This document shows positions 33,897 through 44,103 of a stretch of 46,780 nt of DNA, in pieces. The position numbers were made by a program, and so were the translations under genes. The notes under the pieces are model-generated. The model saw only the letters and a program-made list of their open reading frames with translations. It was not told the origin of the DNA and did not search any database. Origin of the DNA: Sulfurimonas sp. (GTDB lineage Bacteria; Campylobacterota; Campylobacteria; Campylobacterales; Sulfurimonadaceae); NCBI GenBank assembly GCA_013791885.1, contig VMSZ01000033.1, positions 1 through 46,780 of the forward strand. The letters run 5' to 3'. How positions within the stretch are numbered: position 1 is the stretch's first letter; every line of letters begins with the position of its first letter.

Positions 33897-34726
33897 TGAA
33901 TGAAGTAATTAGCAAAATAAAAAAAGAGTTGAGAAACCAGACCACGGTTCCCTATTTTGGGCTGGGTGTATTTTCTCAAACAAAAACAAAAGATGGCGAG
34001 CAGATGCCTTATGACTCAGATTCTATGATTTTAACGCTCAACAATGGCCGTGAAATGAGCCAAAGACTTATGTTTGAGTATTCACGTGCGGCAATGCACC
34101 TTGAAGAGCGTCGCGGAGTTGAGTATTTGAAGCAACTTGTCAATCATTTGTACACAAAAGATTTTGAACCAACTGCACTGCATAAAGCCATTGTGGATAT
34201 GTTGCCAAGATACATCATAGACACAAACAGAGACTCAAAATTTCAAGAACTGCTTGCGTACGAGCCTCACTGTTTAATTCTCGGAAAGTCCCGTATTATG
34301 GCAGATAAAAATCGTTATGAGACTTATGAGTACGATGTTGAAAATAAAAAATATTTTTTAGTAGAAGATGATGTGCTAGATGAAGCACAAAAAATTCTAT
34401 TTAAACCAATGGGTTCAACGCTTCCAGAACCGACATTTGTCATCTCTGACGCGGATTATGTGGATTGGCTCACGGAGGCTATGGGCGGATTTGCTCTGCC
34501 TCCTGTTTTAAAAACCTACAGAAAAGCAAAAAAATACCTTTTTCTAGGAACTTCGTTTGACAGAGACACAGACAGAATGGTAGCTAATGAACTCACGCTT
34601 GACCTTGAGGGCGGTTATGTAATTACAGACAAAGAGCTGGGGAAAAAAGAGAAAAAGTTTGTTGAAAAACACAATCTTGAAGTTGTTCCTCTTTCTCTAG
34701 AAGATTTCATTAAAGAGTTCATTTAA
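33896..34726 (+). CDS. SIR2-like domain protein, nif-associated
   Basis: A 276-residue protein. AAGGA eight bases before ATG 33896 and the TAATG overlap with the previous stop decide the start over ATG 33887. It carries VPYFGLGVFS, LMFEYSRAAMHLEERRG, PRYIIDTNRDSKFQELL, LFKPMGSTLPEPTFVISDADYVDWLTEAMGGFALPPVL and KKYLFLGTSFDRDTDRMV. I recognise this as the SIR2-like protein seen in some nif clusters. The TNRD and ISDAD motifs suggest an NAD-type nucleotide site. Whether it deacylates, ADP-ribosylates or only binds NAD is unknown. Confidence 0.6.
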   Translation: MNEVISKIKKELRNQTTVPYFGLGVFSQTKTKDGEQMPYDSDSMILTLNNGREMSQRLMFEYSRAAMHLEERRGVEYLKQLVNHLYTKDFEPTALHKAIVDMLPRYIIDTNRDSKFQELLAYEPHCLILGKSRIMADKNRYETYEYDVENKKYFLVEDDVLDEAQKILFKPMGSTLPEPTFVISDADYVDWLTEAMGGFALPPVLKTYRKAKKYLFLGTSFDRDTDRMVANELTLDLEGGYVITDKELGKKEKKFVEKHNLEVVPLSLEDFIKEFI

Positions 34727-34762
34727 TACATCTCAAACTGAATTTAACACAAGGATATAAAT

Positions 34763-35358
34763 ATGCCAATAATTCCAACAGTAAAAGACCGTTCCCCTCG
34801 GGGTGAGCGTTACTTTGATCTTTTTTCAAAACTCTTAAACGACAGAGTCATTATGATCACCGAACAGGTTGATGACCACATGATGGGAATCATCGTCTCC
34901 CAACTGCTCTACCTCGAAGCAGAAGACTCTGATGAGCCTATCCACCTCTACATCAGCTCTCCGGGCGGTTCTGTAATGGCCGGACTTGCCATACTAGACA
35001 CCATGGAGCTTATAAACGCACCTGTTTATACCTACGCTATGGGTATGGTTGCTTCTATGGCAGCGGTTATTTTTACCTGCGGAGCAAAAGGCCACAGATA
35101 CATTATGCCAAACGCAGAGATTATGATTCACCAACCTCTTGGCGGAACTTCAGGGCAAGCAAGCGACATTGCAATTCAGGCAAACCACATTCTCAGTCTC
35201 AAAAAAAGACTCTACAAAATCATTGCAAAGGCGACTGGAAAACATGTTAAAACTATTGAAAAAGAGAGTGATCGTGACAACTATTTTGAAGCGCTTAAAG
35301 CAATTGAATTCGGATTGGCCGACACAATACTGACAAGTTCTAAGAAAAAGGATGCCAA

Positions 35359-35362
<4 letters not shown>
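34763..35362 (+). CDS. clpP: ClpP serine protease, probably a nif-linked paralogue
   Basis: A 199-residue ClpP with ISSPGGSVMAGLAILDTME, catalytic Ser in AMGMVASMAAVIF, His in EIMIHQPLGGTSG and Asp in ESDRDNYFEA. The housekeeping enzyme usually reads GQAASMGA around the Ser; here it is GMVASMAA, which suggests a second copy. AAGGA precedes the ATG. It forms the proteolytic barrel for ClpX, whose gene overlaps it by four bases. Inside a nif operon it may remove nitrogenase assembly factors. Confidence 0.93.
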
Positions 35363-37748
<2,386 letters not shown>

Positions 37749-37758
37749 AGCAAAAGTT

Positions 37759-37774
37759 TAGAACCAAAATTGCA
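37759..37774 (+). promoter_or_regulatory. Sigma-54-like -24/-12 promoter before the 188-residue unknown
   Basis: TAGAACCAAAATTGCA has the same frame as the other four elements and an exact TTGCA at -12. It lies in the 57-base gap after nifS and ends 31 bases before the next ATG. Confidence 0.65.
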
Positions 37775-37805
37775 TTGGCATATATAAACACCATAAGGAT
37801 TATAT

Positions 37806-38372
37806 ATGTCAAAAGTACAAGAGTTTATCTACAACAACGACCTTCAGTGGCAAGCCACATTCAGCGCCAAAACGGATAAATATGACTACGCCTACAGAGG
37901 CTCTCTTATCATCACTCCGGGTAAAGTTCTCTCAGCTGACAAACAGCTTCCCCCAAAGGCGACTACTACGCAAACTGTATTGGTTTCAGACAGCGACACA
38001 ATTGACTTCTTGGCTTGTGAGCTTGAAACTCTGGACTTTTTTGAACCGTTTGTAGACAAATATAAAGAGCTGCTCTCTCCAAAGGGTCTCTACATTCTTT
38101 TTGTTACTGACCTTGATGGGAATGGAAAATTTACTTATGAGGGCATTACTTTCAACATGTTTGCTTTAGATGAGAGTTCTGTATGGAATGAGTTAGTTGA
38201 TCATGCAGATTTATCTAAGGGTGACTTGAAAAAAATGAGCGCTGAAGAGAAGATAGATACGGTTTTTGATGAGATTAAATCTACACCTCTAAGAATTTCA
38301 GATAAAACATACGAAGAAGTAAAAGCACTTCAAAACGCAAGCAAAGGCAAAACTCTTTTTGGAGCGGTATAA
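37806..38372 (+). CDS. Unknown acidic protein, nif-linked
   Basis: A 188-residue soluble protein with no recognised family. It opens MSKVQEFIYNNDLQWQATFSAKTDKYDYAYRGSLIITPGK and has an acidic middle with LFVTDLDGNGKFTYEGITFN, which contains a loop resembling an EF-hand-like DLDGNGK. It has one cysteine. It carries its own sigma-54-like promoter and is followed by a hairpin terminator, so it is a single-gene unit of the putative nif regulon. Confidence 0.6.
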   Translation: MSKVQEFIYNNDLQWQATFSAKTDKYDYAYRGSLIITPGKVLSADKQLPPKATTTQTVLVSDSDTIDFLACELETLDFFEPFVDKYKELLSPKGLYILFVTDLDGNGKFTYEGITFNMFALDESSVWNELVDHADLSKGDLKKMSAEEKIDTVFDEIKSTPLRISDKTYEEVKALQNASKGKTLFGAV

Positions 38373-38378
38373 AATTTG

Positions 38379-38398
38379 AATAACTCTTTTGAGTTATT
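38379..38398. terminator. Hairpin terminator after the 188-residue unknown
   Basis: Perfect 8-bp stem AATAACTC / GAGTTATT around TTTT, starting six bases after the stop codon. The downstream sequence is T-rich but has no unbroken run. Confidence 0.6.
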
Positions 38399-38531
38399 CT
38401 GCACCCTTTTACTTCCTTTTATTTTAGTGGCTTTCACTGCGTTTATACACATTCAGACAGCAAACAATCAAAAATTTTTATCTATATCTTAAACTTAAAT
38501 ACCCTATACTCCATACTTTATAAGGAAAAAT

Positions 38532-39431
38532 ATGTCAGAACATCATCATCACCATGTGAGTGGTAAAAATCTTTTTTTAACCATTGTCTTAAACGTCATC
38601 ATTACAATTTCGCAGGTTGTAGGTGGAATACTTTCCGGTTCACTGGCGCTTTTGAGTGATGCAATGCATAATTTCAGTGATGTTTTGGCCTTAGTTATCG
38701 CTTATGGAGCAAATCGTTTAGCGGCGCGTCCAAACACTCAGGGCAAAACATTCGGCTACAAACGGGCGGAAATATTAGCTACGCTCTTTAACGCATCGGT
38801 GCTCATCGGCATTGGCATATTTCTTATTGTTGAATCATTTCATAAATTTTATCATCCTGAAATTATCAACTCTGTCTGGGTTATCGCTTTAGGAGTTTTA
38901 AGTATTGTCTTAAACGCAGTGAGCGTATTGCTGATAAAAGAGGATGCGCATCACAACATGAATATTAAAGCAGCCTATATTCACCTGCTCACCGATGTTA
39001 TGACCTCCGTTGCGGTTGTACTCGGAGGCTTGCTTATGTACTACTTCCAACTCTATTGGGTTGACCCTGCAGTCTCTCTACTCATCGCCGCTTATCTCAT
39101 CTGGGCTTCTGTTGGTCTTGTGAGAGAGTCGAGCGGTGTTTTAATGCAGTTTGCACCAAAAGATATTGAACTTCAAAAAGTAAGCGAGGAGATAAGTAAA
39201 ATCCCTCAAATAAGCAATGTGCATCATATGCATTTGTGGCAATTAGATGACCATAAAATATATCTCGAAGCGCATCTTGATTTTACCCAAAATCTGTCAC
39301 TTGAAGCATCCCATGAAATACTGGATTTTCTTGAAGAGAGTTTGAAAAAAAACTTTGGAATCTCACACACTACTTTTCAGTGTGAATATAACAGATGTGA
39401 CGAGAAAGAGATGATTAAACGCAGCAGATAA
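38532..39431 (+). CDS. Cation diffusion facilitator (CzcD/ZitB-like)
   Basis: A 299-residue membrane protein beginning with a His-rich tail (SEHHHHHVSG). Six spans follow, with the metal-site motifs SDAMHNFSD (span II) and HLLTDVMTS (span V), then a cytoplasmic domain HHMHLWQLDDHKIYLEAHLDF. It exports Zn2+ or similar divalent ions in exchange for protons. It has no sigma-54-like element upstream and may be a neighbour of, rather than part of, the nif set. Confidence 0.93.
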   Translation: MSEHHHHHVSGKNLFLTIVLNVIITISQVVGGILSGSLALLSDAMHNFSDVLALVIAYGANRLAARPNTQGKTFGYKRAEILATLFNASVLIGIGIFLIVESFHKFYHPEIINSVWVIALGVLSIVLNAVSVLLIKEDAHHNMNIKAAYIHLLTDVMTSVAVVLGGLLMYYFQLYWVDPAVSLLIAAYLIWASVGLVRESSGVLMQFAPKDIELQKVSEEISKIPQISNVHHMHLWQLDDHKIYLEAHLDFTQNLSLEASHEILDFLEESLKKNFGISHTTFQCEYNRCDEKEMIKRSR

Positions 39432-39435
39432 ACGC

Positions 39436-39771
39436 TTATGATGTTATGCGTTCTCTTACATCCGCTTTAAATTTTTTCATCTTCTCTTGAGTAATCATCT
39501 CCATAGCGTTTTCTCTTAGAATTTTTATTTTGGCGTAGGAAGAAGCGTCAGGGTGAGCGCGGGTGTGAGAAATGACTTCAAAGATATTGTCATCAAAAAA
39601 ATCAGTTTGTTTGTCTATCATGGCATCATATAGTGCCATGAAAACGCTTTTTTCGTATTCGTCCATTTTGCAGGAGTCATCCGATATTTTAAGCGCCACG
39701 GTAATGGCGCAGTCGCATTCAAAGCCATTCATGGCTCTGGCAACTGCGCCTATTTTTGTTAAATCATACAA
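39436..39771 (-). CDS. Small unknown protein, nif-linked
   Basis: A 111-residue soluble protein, MYDLTKIGAVARAMNGFECDCAITVALKISDDSCKM, with a CDC pair and a third Cys near the N terminus, then a helical C-terminal half. No family recognised. It starts seven bases after the ferredoxin stop and is the last gene of the minus-strand nif operon, so co-expression with the ferredoxins and NifX is likely. Confidence 0.55.
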   Translation of the reverse strand: MYDLTKIGAVARAMNGFECDCAITVALKISDDSCKMDEYEKSVFMALYDAMIDKQTDFFDDNIFEVISHTRAHPDASSYAKIKILRENAMEMITQEKMKKFKADVRERITS

Positions 39772-39778
39772 TTTGTAA

Positions 39779-40171
39779 TCAACCTATTTCTTTTTCAGAG
39801 GGCGCAACCTGCACCTCTTGTTTTACTCCGCGTTTACTCATAGAGATATCTGAACGAAATTTTTTCTCTTTAAACGCAGGAGATTTGGCAACACCGTCTT
39901 TTGTTGAGAGTTTATACATCTCTTCATTTAAAAAATGAGCATCAAACTCTTTTGTAAATGGCATATCCCAAGTGATACACCCAATACTAGGACAAATCGC
40001 CGCACATTGCGGGTTATCAAACAGATCAACACACTCTACGCATTTCTCTGGTTGTACATAGTAGCGTTTTTCTCCTGTCGGATTGTTTGAATCATCCACT
40101 ATTGCGTTTACAGGGCAGTTTTGCAGACAAGCATCACAAGTTATACAGCTTTCATCAATTATTACAGACAT
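39779..40171 (-). CDS. 2[4Fe-4S] ferredoxin, nif-type (copy 2)
   Basis: A 130-residue protein. ATG 40171 with AAGGAAAAATT in front fixes the start. Cluster motifs are CITCDACLQNCP and CVECVDLFDNPQCAAICP; the eight-residue gap between the second and third Cys of the second site is typical of nif-linked ferredoxins. The C-terminal 60 or so residues are an extension. It equals the upstream ferredoxin in length and layout, so the two are paralogues. Probable electron donor for nitrogenase or cofactor assembly. Confidence 0.85.
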   Translation of the reverse strand: MSVIIDESCITCDACLQNCPVNAIVDDSNNPTGEKRYYVQPEKCVECVDLFDNPQCAAICPSIGCITWDMPFTKEFDAHFLNEEMYKLSTKDGVAKSPAFKEKKFRSDISMSKRGVKQEVQVAPSEKEIG

Positions 40172-40204
40172 AATTTTTCCTTTAATTTTTTTGGCTATTG
40201 CACG

Positions 40205-40216
40205 CGAATGCATTCG
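40205..40216. promoter_or_regulatory. Perfect 12-bp palindrome upstream of ferredoxin copy 2
   Basis: CGAATGCATTCG lies in the 89-base spacer between nifX and the second ferredoxin gene. It could be an operator or RNA-processing site. No known consensus was matched. Confidence 0.3.
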
Positions 40217-40260
40217 AAAAATACTCACGGCACCTCAAGCGGGGACATAAGAGTACTTTT

Positions 40261-40638
40261 TTAAACGCTTCTTGCTTGGGCTTTATGGTAAATTCGTAAC
40301 AACCACGGTGCAGGTGCATCATTGAGCATCTCCTGAAGTTTTGCTATTGCATCTTCTATACTCTCACCCTCAGCAACCCTTACAGGATGCACTCCGGCTG
40401 CTTGAATCATCTTTGAAGCCATAGGGCCGATTTGTGTACAGTACATAATGTCTGCTTCTTCAATCGTTCCTATCTTGTAGTCAAGCTTCTCTTTTTCACC
40501 TTCGGGTTCGTTAGAACTGTCAATTACGCTTAGCAACTCATGCGTCTCTTTACCCACTTTGTAAAGATAAAAGCTCTTTGACCAGCCAAAATGCTGGTCA
40601 ACTAATTTTCCGCTAGAGGATGCAAACGCAATGTTCAT
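40261..40638 (-). CDS. nifX: NifX, FeMo-cofactor precursor carrier
   Basis: A 125-residue protein starting MNIAFASSSGKLVDQHFGWSKSFYLYKVG, then LDYKIGTIEEADIMYCTQIGPMASKMIQAAGVHPVRV. These are the standard NifX motifs (DQHFG, IG-x-x-A, IHP). NifX binds NifB-co/VK-cluster on its way between NifB and NifEN. It lies nine bases after the first ferredoxin on the same strand. Confidence 0.88.
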   Translation of the reverse strand: MNIAFASSSGKLVDQHFGWSKSFYLYKVGKETHELLSVIDSSNEPEGEKEKLDYKIGTIEEADIMYCTQIGPMASKMIQAAGVHPVRVAEGESIEDAIAKLQEMLNDAPAPWLLRIYHKAQARSV

Positions 40639-40647
40639 AGTCAGCCT

Positions 40648-41040
40648 TTAAAACGAGTCTAGTACATTTGAGTGGCTCTCGCGTACTCCCATACCGATCT
40701 CTTCCATAAAAGGTTGCGCTTTAACACTTGGAAGCATTAAACCTTTCTTTTTATGTTCACGGATTTTATACGTTCCGTTGTCATTTCCAACTGTATAGTA
40801 TTCTTCAAAATCTGTCGTATACGGCATATCCCAAACAATAGAACCTTCAGTAGGACAAGCCTCTGCACAACGAGGGGTATCTGCATGAGAAACACACTCA
40901 ACACAGCTTTCAGGTTTTACATAAAAGCGTTCTCCCTCGAACGGGTTTTTATCATCACTATCACTCATTATTGCCGCTACCGGGCATTCCGGTGCACAAG
41001 CATCACAGTTTATACACGCGTCTGTTATCATTACTGCCAT
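40648..41040 (-). CDS. 2[4Fe-4S] ferredoxin, nif-type (copy 1)
   Basis: A 130-residue protein with CINCDACAPECP and CVECVSHADTPRCAEACP, the same motif pattern as its paralogue at 39779-40171. VWDMPYTTDFEEYY matches TWDMPFTKEFDAHF in the other copy. AAAGGATTTAAA precedes the ATG. A sigma-54-like element sits 32 bases upstream, inside the end of the Mop gene, so this gene may also be transcribed on its own. Confidence 0.87.
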   Translation of the reverse strand: MAVMITDACINCDACAPECPVAAIMSDSDDKNPFEGERFYVKPESCVECVSHADTPRCAEACPTEGSIVWDMPYTTDFEEYYTVGNDNGTYKIREHKKKGLMLPSVKAQPFMEEIGMGVRESHSNVLDSF

Positions 41041-41065
41041 TTTAAATCCTTTGTATTCTTTAGTT

Positions 41066-41500
41066 TCATATTTGCATATTTCGTTCTAAAAATCCCTTTT
41101 TAAAATCAACAATCGGCTCAACTGAAATATCTATTCCCCGAAGCAGCATGGTTGCCTTACATCCAAGCTCAAGACCTAACTCATCAAAAGCTTCCATGGT
41201 TATAAGCGCAACTATTTTTCCGACATCGCTCTGGAATGTGAGTTCACATAAAGATTCGCTTTTTCTTACCTCAAGTAAAGTTGCCGGAACTCTATTTTCT
41301 ATGGAGACTTTGCCCGGACAATCTTTACTCACGCAAACAGAAGCCTCATTAAAGTTACAGTGTATAGTGTCTCCTTCGCAGAGCCATAAGGGTGCCTTGG
41401 ACTTTATGAGACGAATCTCTGTATCTGCACTTCGAACATCTATGTAAGTCACTATGTCAGTTGCGTTTATGCGTATAACTTTGGCTTTTATCTGGTTCAT
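41066..41500 (-). CDS. Tandem Mop/TOBE-domain protein (molbindin-like)
   Basis: A 144-residue protein made of two TOBE-like halves. The first is NQIKAKVIRINATDIVTYIDVRSADTEIRLI; the second is VENRVPATLLEV-type, reading SIENRVPATLLEVRKSESLCELTFQSDVGKIVALITMEAFDELGL and ending LLRGIDISV. Such di-domain proteins bind molybdate or tungstate in the cytoplasm, which fits supply of Mo for nitrogenase. Three cysteines in the central linker are unusual. It starts eight bases after the Sel1-NifU gene. Confidence 0.8.
   Translation of the reverse strand: MNQIKAKVIRINATDIVTYIDVRSADTEIRLIKSKAPLWLCEGDTIHCNFNEASVCVSKDCPGKVSIENRVPATLLEVRKSESLCELTFQSDVGKIVALITMEAFDELGLELGCKATMLLRGIDISVEPIVDFKKGFLERNMQI
41073..41088 (-). 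promoter_or_regulatory. Sigma-54-like promoter inside the Mop gene, before ferredoxin copy 1
   Basis: Minus-strand TAGAACGAAATATGCA is identical over 16 bases to the plus-strand element at 42288-42303. Here it also encodes the last residues of the Mop protein (LERNMQI). It ends 32 bases before the ferredoxin ATG. Confidence 0.55.
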
Positions 41501-41507
41501 TTTCTAC

Positions 41508-42233
41508 CTACATCAAATAAAGTACGACATTTTTGTCTATCATTGTTTGAAAATTATCAAGCAACATATCCGCCGTAGAAGTTGAACCTAAGTGGCATCC
41601 TGAACAAGCACCCAAATAACTGAGCCAAATTTGAGGTGTTTGACCAGGCATAAAGTTTACGAGTTGTATGCCCCCGCCATCACTTGCCAAAGTCGGACGT
41701 ATTTGTGTCTCTATTAAACTTTCAATCAATTCTTTTTGACGCTGGGCATCTAGAGCGCGAAAGTCATGGTTGAGCTCATTTGCATCAGAAGCATTACTGA
41801 CATAGGTAATAATTGATTGGGCTTGGTCATTGTTGTTATGCGCAGCAGTAATAAGATAGCGCATTGCCTCTGCATTATTACCTGTTTGTTTGTAAAGCAA
41901 GCCTGTTTTTAGCTGAGCTTCTACATGTCCAAGATCAGCAGCTTTTTTGTAGTATTCTAAAGCTTTAGCCTCATCTGCATTACCTACTGTTCCTTTTTCA
42001 TAAAAGATGCCAAGACTGTTAAGGGCTTGTGTATTGTCATGCTCGGCCGCTTTAAGAAACCACTCTTTTGCCAGTTCGTTACTTCTTTGACAGCCCTGCC
42101 CGCGCATGTGCATAATGGCAATATTTACCATTGCGTTTGGATTCAGTTCTGAGGCTTGTTCAAAAAGTTCATACGCTTCATTATAATGTTTTAACTCAAA
42201 CTCCGCTATTGCCTTATCAAATATCATATTCAT
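41508..42233 (-). CDS. Fusion of Sel1-type repeats with a NifU C-terminal domain
   Basis: A 241-residue protein. AAGGA seven bases before ATG 42233 decides the start over GTG 42248. Residues about 1-165 are TPR/Sel1 repeats (MHMRGQGCQRSNELAKEWFLKAAEHDNTQALNSLGIFYEKG..., YKKAADLGHVEAQLKTGLLY). Residues about 170-241 are a NifU C-terminal (Nfu) domain with RPTLASDGGGIQLV and the cluster-binding CxxC in GACSGCHLGSTST. The Nfu part carries [4Fe-4S] clusters; the repeats may bring in a client protein. First gene of the minus-strand nif operon. Confidence 0.85.
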   Translation of the reverse strand: MNMIFDKAIAEFELKHYNEAYELFEQASELNPNAMVNIAIMHMRGQGCQRSNELAKEWFLKAAEHDNTQALNSLGIFYEKGTVGNADEAKALEYYKKAADLGHVEAQLKTGLLYKQTGNNAEAMRYLITAAHNNNDQAQSIITYVSNASDANELNHDFRALDAQRQKELIESLIETQIRPTLASDGGGIQLVNFMPGQTPQIWLSYLGACSGCHLGSTSTADMLLDNFQTMIDKNVVLYLM

Positions 42234-42273
42234 GCTCTTGTCCTTCACTATGCGTTTATTTTAAAGCATAAAC

Positions 42274-42289
42274 TGCATAATTTATTCTA
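42274..42289 (-). promoter_or_regulatory. Sigma-54-like promoter of the minus-strand nif operon
   Basis: Minus-strand TAGAATAAATTATGCA has the same spacing as the other elements, with T instead of C in the -24 box. It ends 40 bases before ATG 42233 and overlaps the divergent plus-strand element by two bases. Confidence 0.5.
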
Positions 42290-42303
42290 GAACGAAATAT
42301 GCA
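42288..42303 (+). promoter_or_regulatory. Sigma-54-like promoter of the plus-strand nif operon
   Basis: TAGAACGAAATATGCA ends 40 bases before ATG 42344, exactly the same distance as its divergent partner. The two form a symmetric pair around TTCTAGAA. Confidence 0.6.
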
Positions 42304-42343
42304 AATTCAAGAAAAATCGACCCTATCTATTTAAGGAGCTAAA

Positions 42344-42736
42344 ATGATTGCAATTCCAATCGACGCACTCTCACTAGATGCCAAATCATCCAAACTATTT
42401 GGTAACGTAAACTTCTTTGCTATCTATGAACCGGAAAAGAAAACTTTTGAGTTTTTAAAAAATACTGAATCTGGAAATGGGATAAAAACTGCAAAGTTGC
42501 TGCATGACTCGGATGTTACGACTACTGTTTACTCTTATATGGGAGACGGCCCGTTTAAGAGTTTAAACGAAGACAGAATAGATGTTTATTACATAGGAAA
42601 AGAGCCTATGAGTCTACATGAAATTGTGCAAAAAGTAGAAAATGGAGGCTTTATAAAAGTGGATGCCAACAATGCATCTGTTTATCTTGACCCGGGTACT
42701 TCCAGTGAAAATTGCGAGTGCACATGCAAAGCCTAA
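42344..42736 (+). CDS. NifX-family protein with cysteine-rich tail
   Basis: A 130-residue protein of the FeMo-cofactor-binding fold: MIAIPIDALSLDAKSSKLFGNVNFFAIYEPEKK, then YSYMGDGPFKSLNEDRIDVYYIGKE. The C terminus ENCECTCKA is rich in Cys and could bind metal. It is the third NifX-like protein in the window and differs from the canonical nifX at 40261. It heads the plus-strand unit of four genes; the next gene overlaps it by 13 bases. Confidence 0.65.
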   Translation: MIAIPIDALSLDAKSSKLFGNVNFFAIYEPEKKTFEFLKNTESGNGIKTAKLLHDSDVTTTVYSYMGDGPFKSLNEDRIDVYYIGKEPMSLHEIVQKVENGGFIKVDANNASVYLDPGTSSENCECTCKA

Positions 42737-42951
42737 AAAATGAAATCATCACTCCGGAGATGAAGGAAATCAAACTCATGATAGCACAAACGGTGGCTCA
42801 AAGAAATTCGCTTAAAAAGCAGATGCAAAATTGGTATGATGAACATCCAAGAGAACATTTTCCGAGTATGAGGGATTTAATGCTGGTTGATGCAACCCTC
42901 TCAAAATTAGATTCATTTTACAAAAGACTTTGGGATTACAACAATCTGTAA
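42724..42951 (+). CDS. Small helical protein after the NifX-like gene
   Basis: A 75-residue protein from ATG 42724, overlapping the previous stop by 13 bases. It is almost wholly helical (EMKEIKLMIAQTVAQRNSLKKQMQNWYDEHP ... LVDATLSKLDSFYKRLWDY). Size and position after a NifX-like gene recall the DUF683/CCE_0567 proteins of nif clusters, but the match is loose. Function unknown. Confidence 0.5.
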   Translation: MQSLKNEIITPEMKEIKLMIAQTVAQRNSLKKQMQNWYDEHPREHFPSMRDLMLVDATLSKLDSFYKRLWDYNNL

Positions 42952-42954
42952 ATT

Positions 42955-43557
42955 ATGAGCCAAGAGTATAAAAGCAAAGCGCGTTTAATTGACAACATTT
43001 CCAATATAGAGCAGTATCGTCCCATATTGGAAAAAGACAATTTTCAAGTAGATGAACCTCACTGGAGACGAATTAGCAAAAATGCGATTACGCTTTTTCA
43101 AGTGCTTATTGACCAGGATTTAACAGACTTGGTCAATATTCTCAAACACTATCCTAAATATACCGAGTGGGTTTGTGAGCACTTTAGATATGCCTACAGT
43201 TACAGTGAAAATTATGCGGACATAAACGCAGCTTCAGAGCTTCTATTTATGGGAGAGCCCTATTTTTCAAAACAGTTTGTAAGAAATGTAGTAAGAAAAC
43301 TCCCTAAAATAGATTCTATGAATTATGATGAGTTAACGAAGCTTAATACTTTGATTGCCAAAGAACACAGCAATTGGCATCCAATTGTCAGCAATTATTT
43401 TCTCAAAGGTGTCTCTAAAAACATTGAGAAATTAAACTTGCATCCTTTGCAAAAAATAGCGTTAAAAAAACCAATACTCCACATAGAGTATAAAGATACC
43501 TACAAGTACGATGCCCAAGACCGCGATGCATTCTTGGATATACCGTATATGAATTAA
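42955..43557 (+). CDS. Unknown 200-residue protein, nif-linked
   Basis: A soluble, helix-rich protein starting MSQEYKSKARLIDNISNIEQYRPILEKDNF, with repeated aromatic/charged segments (PHWRRISKNAITLFQVLI, HYPKYTEWVCEHFRYAYSYSENYAD). It has one Cys and several His but no clear metal motif. The start is three bases after the previous stop. No family recognised. Its operon position between NifX-like and another unknown suggests a nitrogen-fixation role. Confidence 0.6.
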   Translation: MSQEYKSKARLIDNISNIEQYRPILEKDNFQVDEPHWRRISKNAITLFQVLIDQDLTDLVNILKHYPKYTEWVCEHFRYAYSYSENYADINAASELLFMGEPYFSKQFVRNVVRKLPKIDSMNYDELTKLNTLIAKEHSNWHPIVSNYFLKGVSKNIEKLNLHPLQKIALKKPILHIEYKDTYKYDAQDRDAFLDIPYMN

Positions 43558-43576
43558 CATAAAAAAAGGATTTACC

Positions 43577-44089
43577 ATGAACTATGAAACACTCAAATCA
43601 GAATTGCTTAAACAGGCAAGAAACGCGTTTGAAACAGCATCTACTTTACGTGAAACGCAAAGAATTGAAGTTTACAAATACAACACTCAGGTTATTACTT
43701 CGGATGTTTTGGAAGAAGATGAAGAAATACTCTACACTCCTGAAAAAATACTTTGTTATCAGATATATGGATATGACCACCTTGAAGATGAGATAAAAAC
43801 GTGGATAGATTTTGCAAGGGAAATAACGCAGCCCACAGATGAGATGCCACTGAGTGAGCCCACAGACATTGAAAAGTCCATCCGTGAACTTGTGAGTGAA
43901 ATTGCAAAAAGAAATGGAGCTCAAACTCATGAAGTAAGTTCATACGAAGTTTTTGCAAACATTCCCGTTACCCTGCTTGGAACAATTGAACAAGAGATTA
44001 TAGAGTACTGGTGGAATGCAAAAGAAGAGGAAAATGCTAAAAAACTAGCTTTGGCACAGATTGAAGAGGTTATTGGAGTCCAAAAGTAG
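43577..44089 (+). CDS. Unknown 170-residue protein, nif-linked
   Basis: An acidic, helix-rich soluble protein (MNYETLKSELLKQARNAFETASTLRETQ ... IEYWWNAKEEENAKKLALAQIEEV). One Cys; no metal-binding pattern. AAAGGA precedes the ATG. It is the last gene of the plus-strand nif unit, which ends against repeat copy C. No family recognised. Confidence 0.6.
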   Translation: MNYETLKSELLKQARNAFETASTLRETQRIEVYKYNTQVITSDVLEEDEEILYTPEKILCYQIYGYDHLEDEIKTWIDFAREITQPTDEMPLSEPTDIEKSIRELVSEIAKRNGAQTHEVSSYEVFANIPVTLLGTIEQEIIEYWWNAKEEENAKKLALAQIEEVIGVQK

Positions 44090-44103
44090 AATCATGTAAC
44101 TGA

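Noticed and set aside
39421-40260. tRNA or other stable RNA in the ferredoxin spacers
   Set aside because: No cloverleaf or TTCRANYC-type T-loop was found there or elsewhere in the window.
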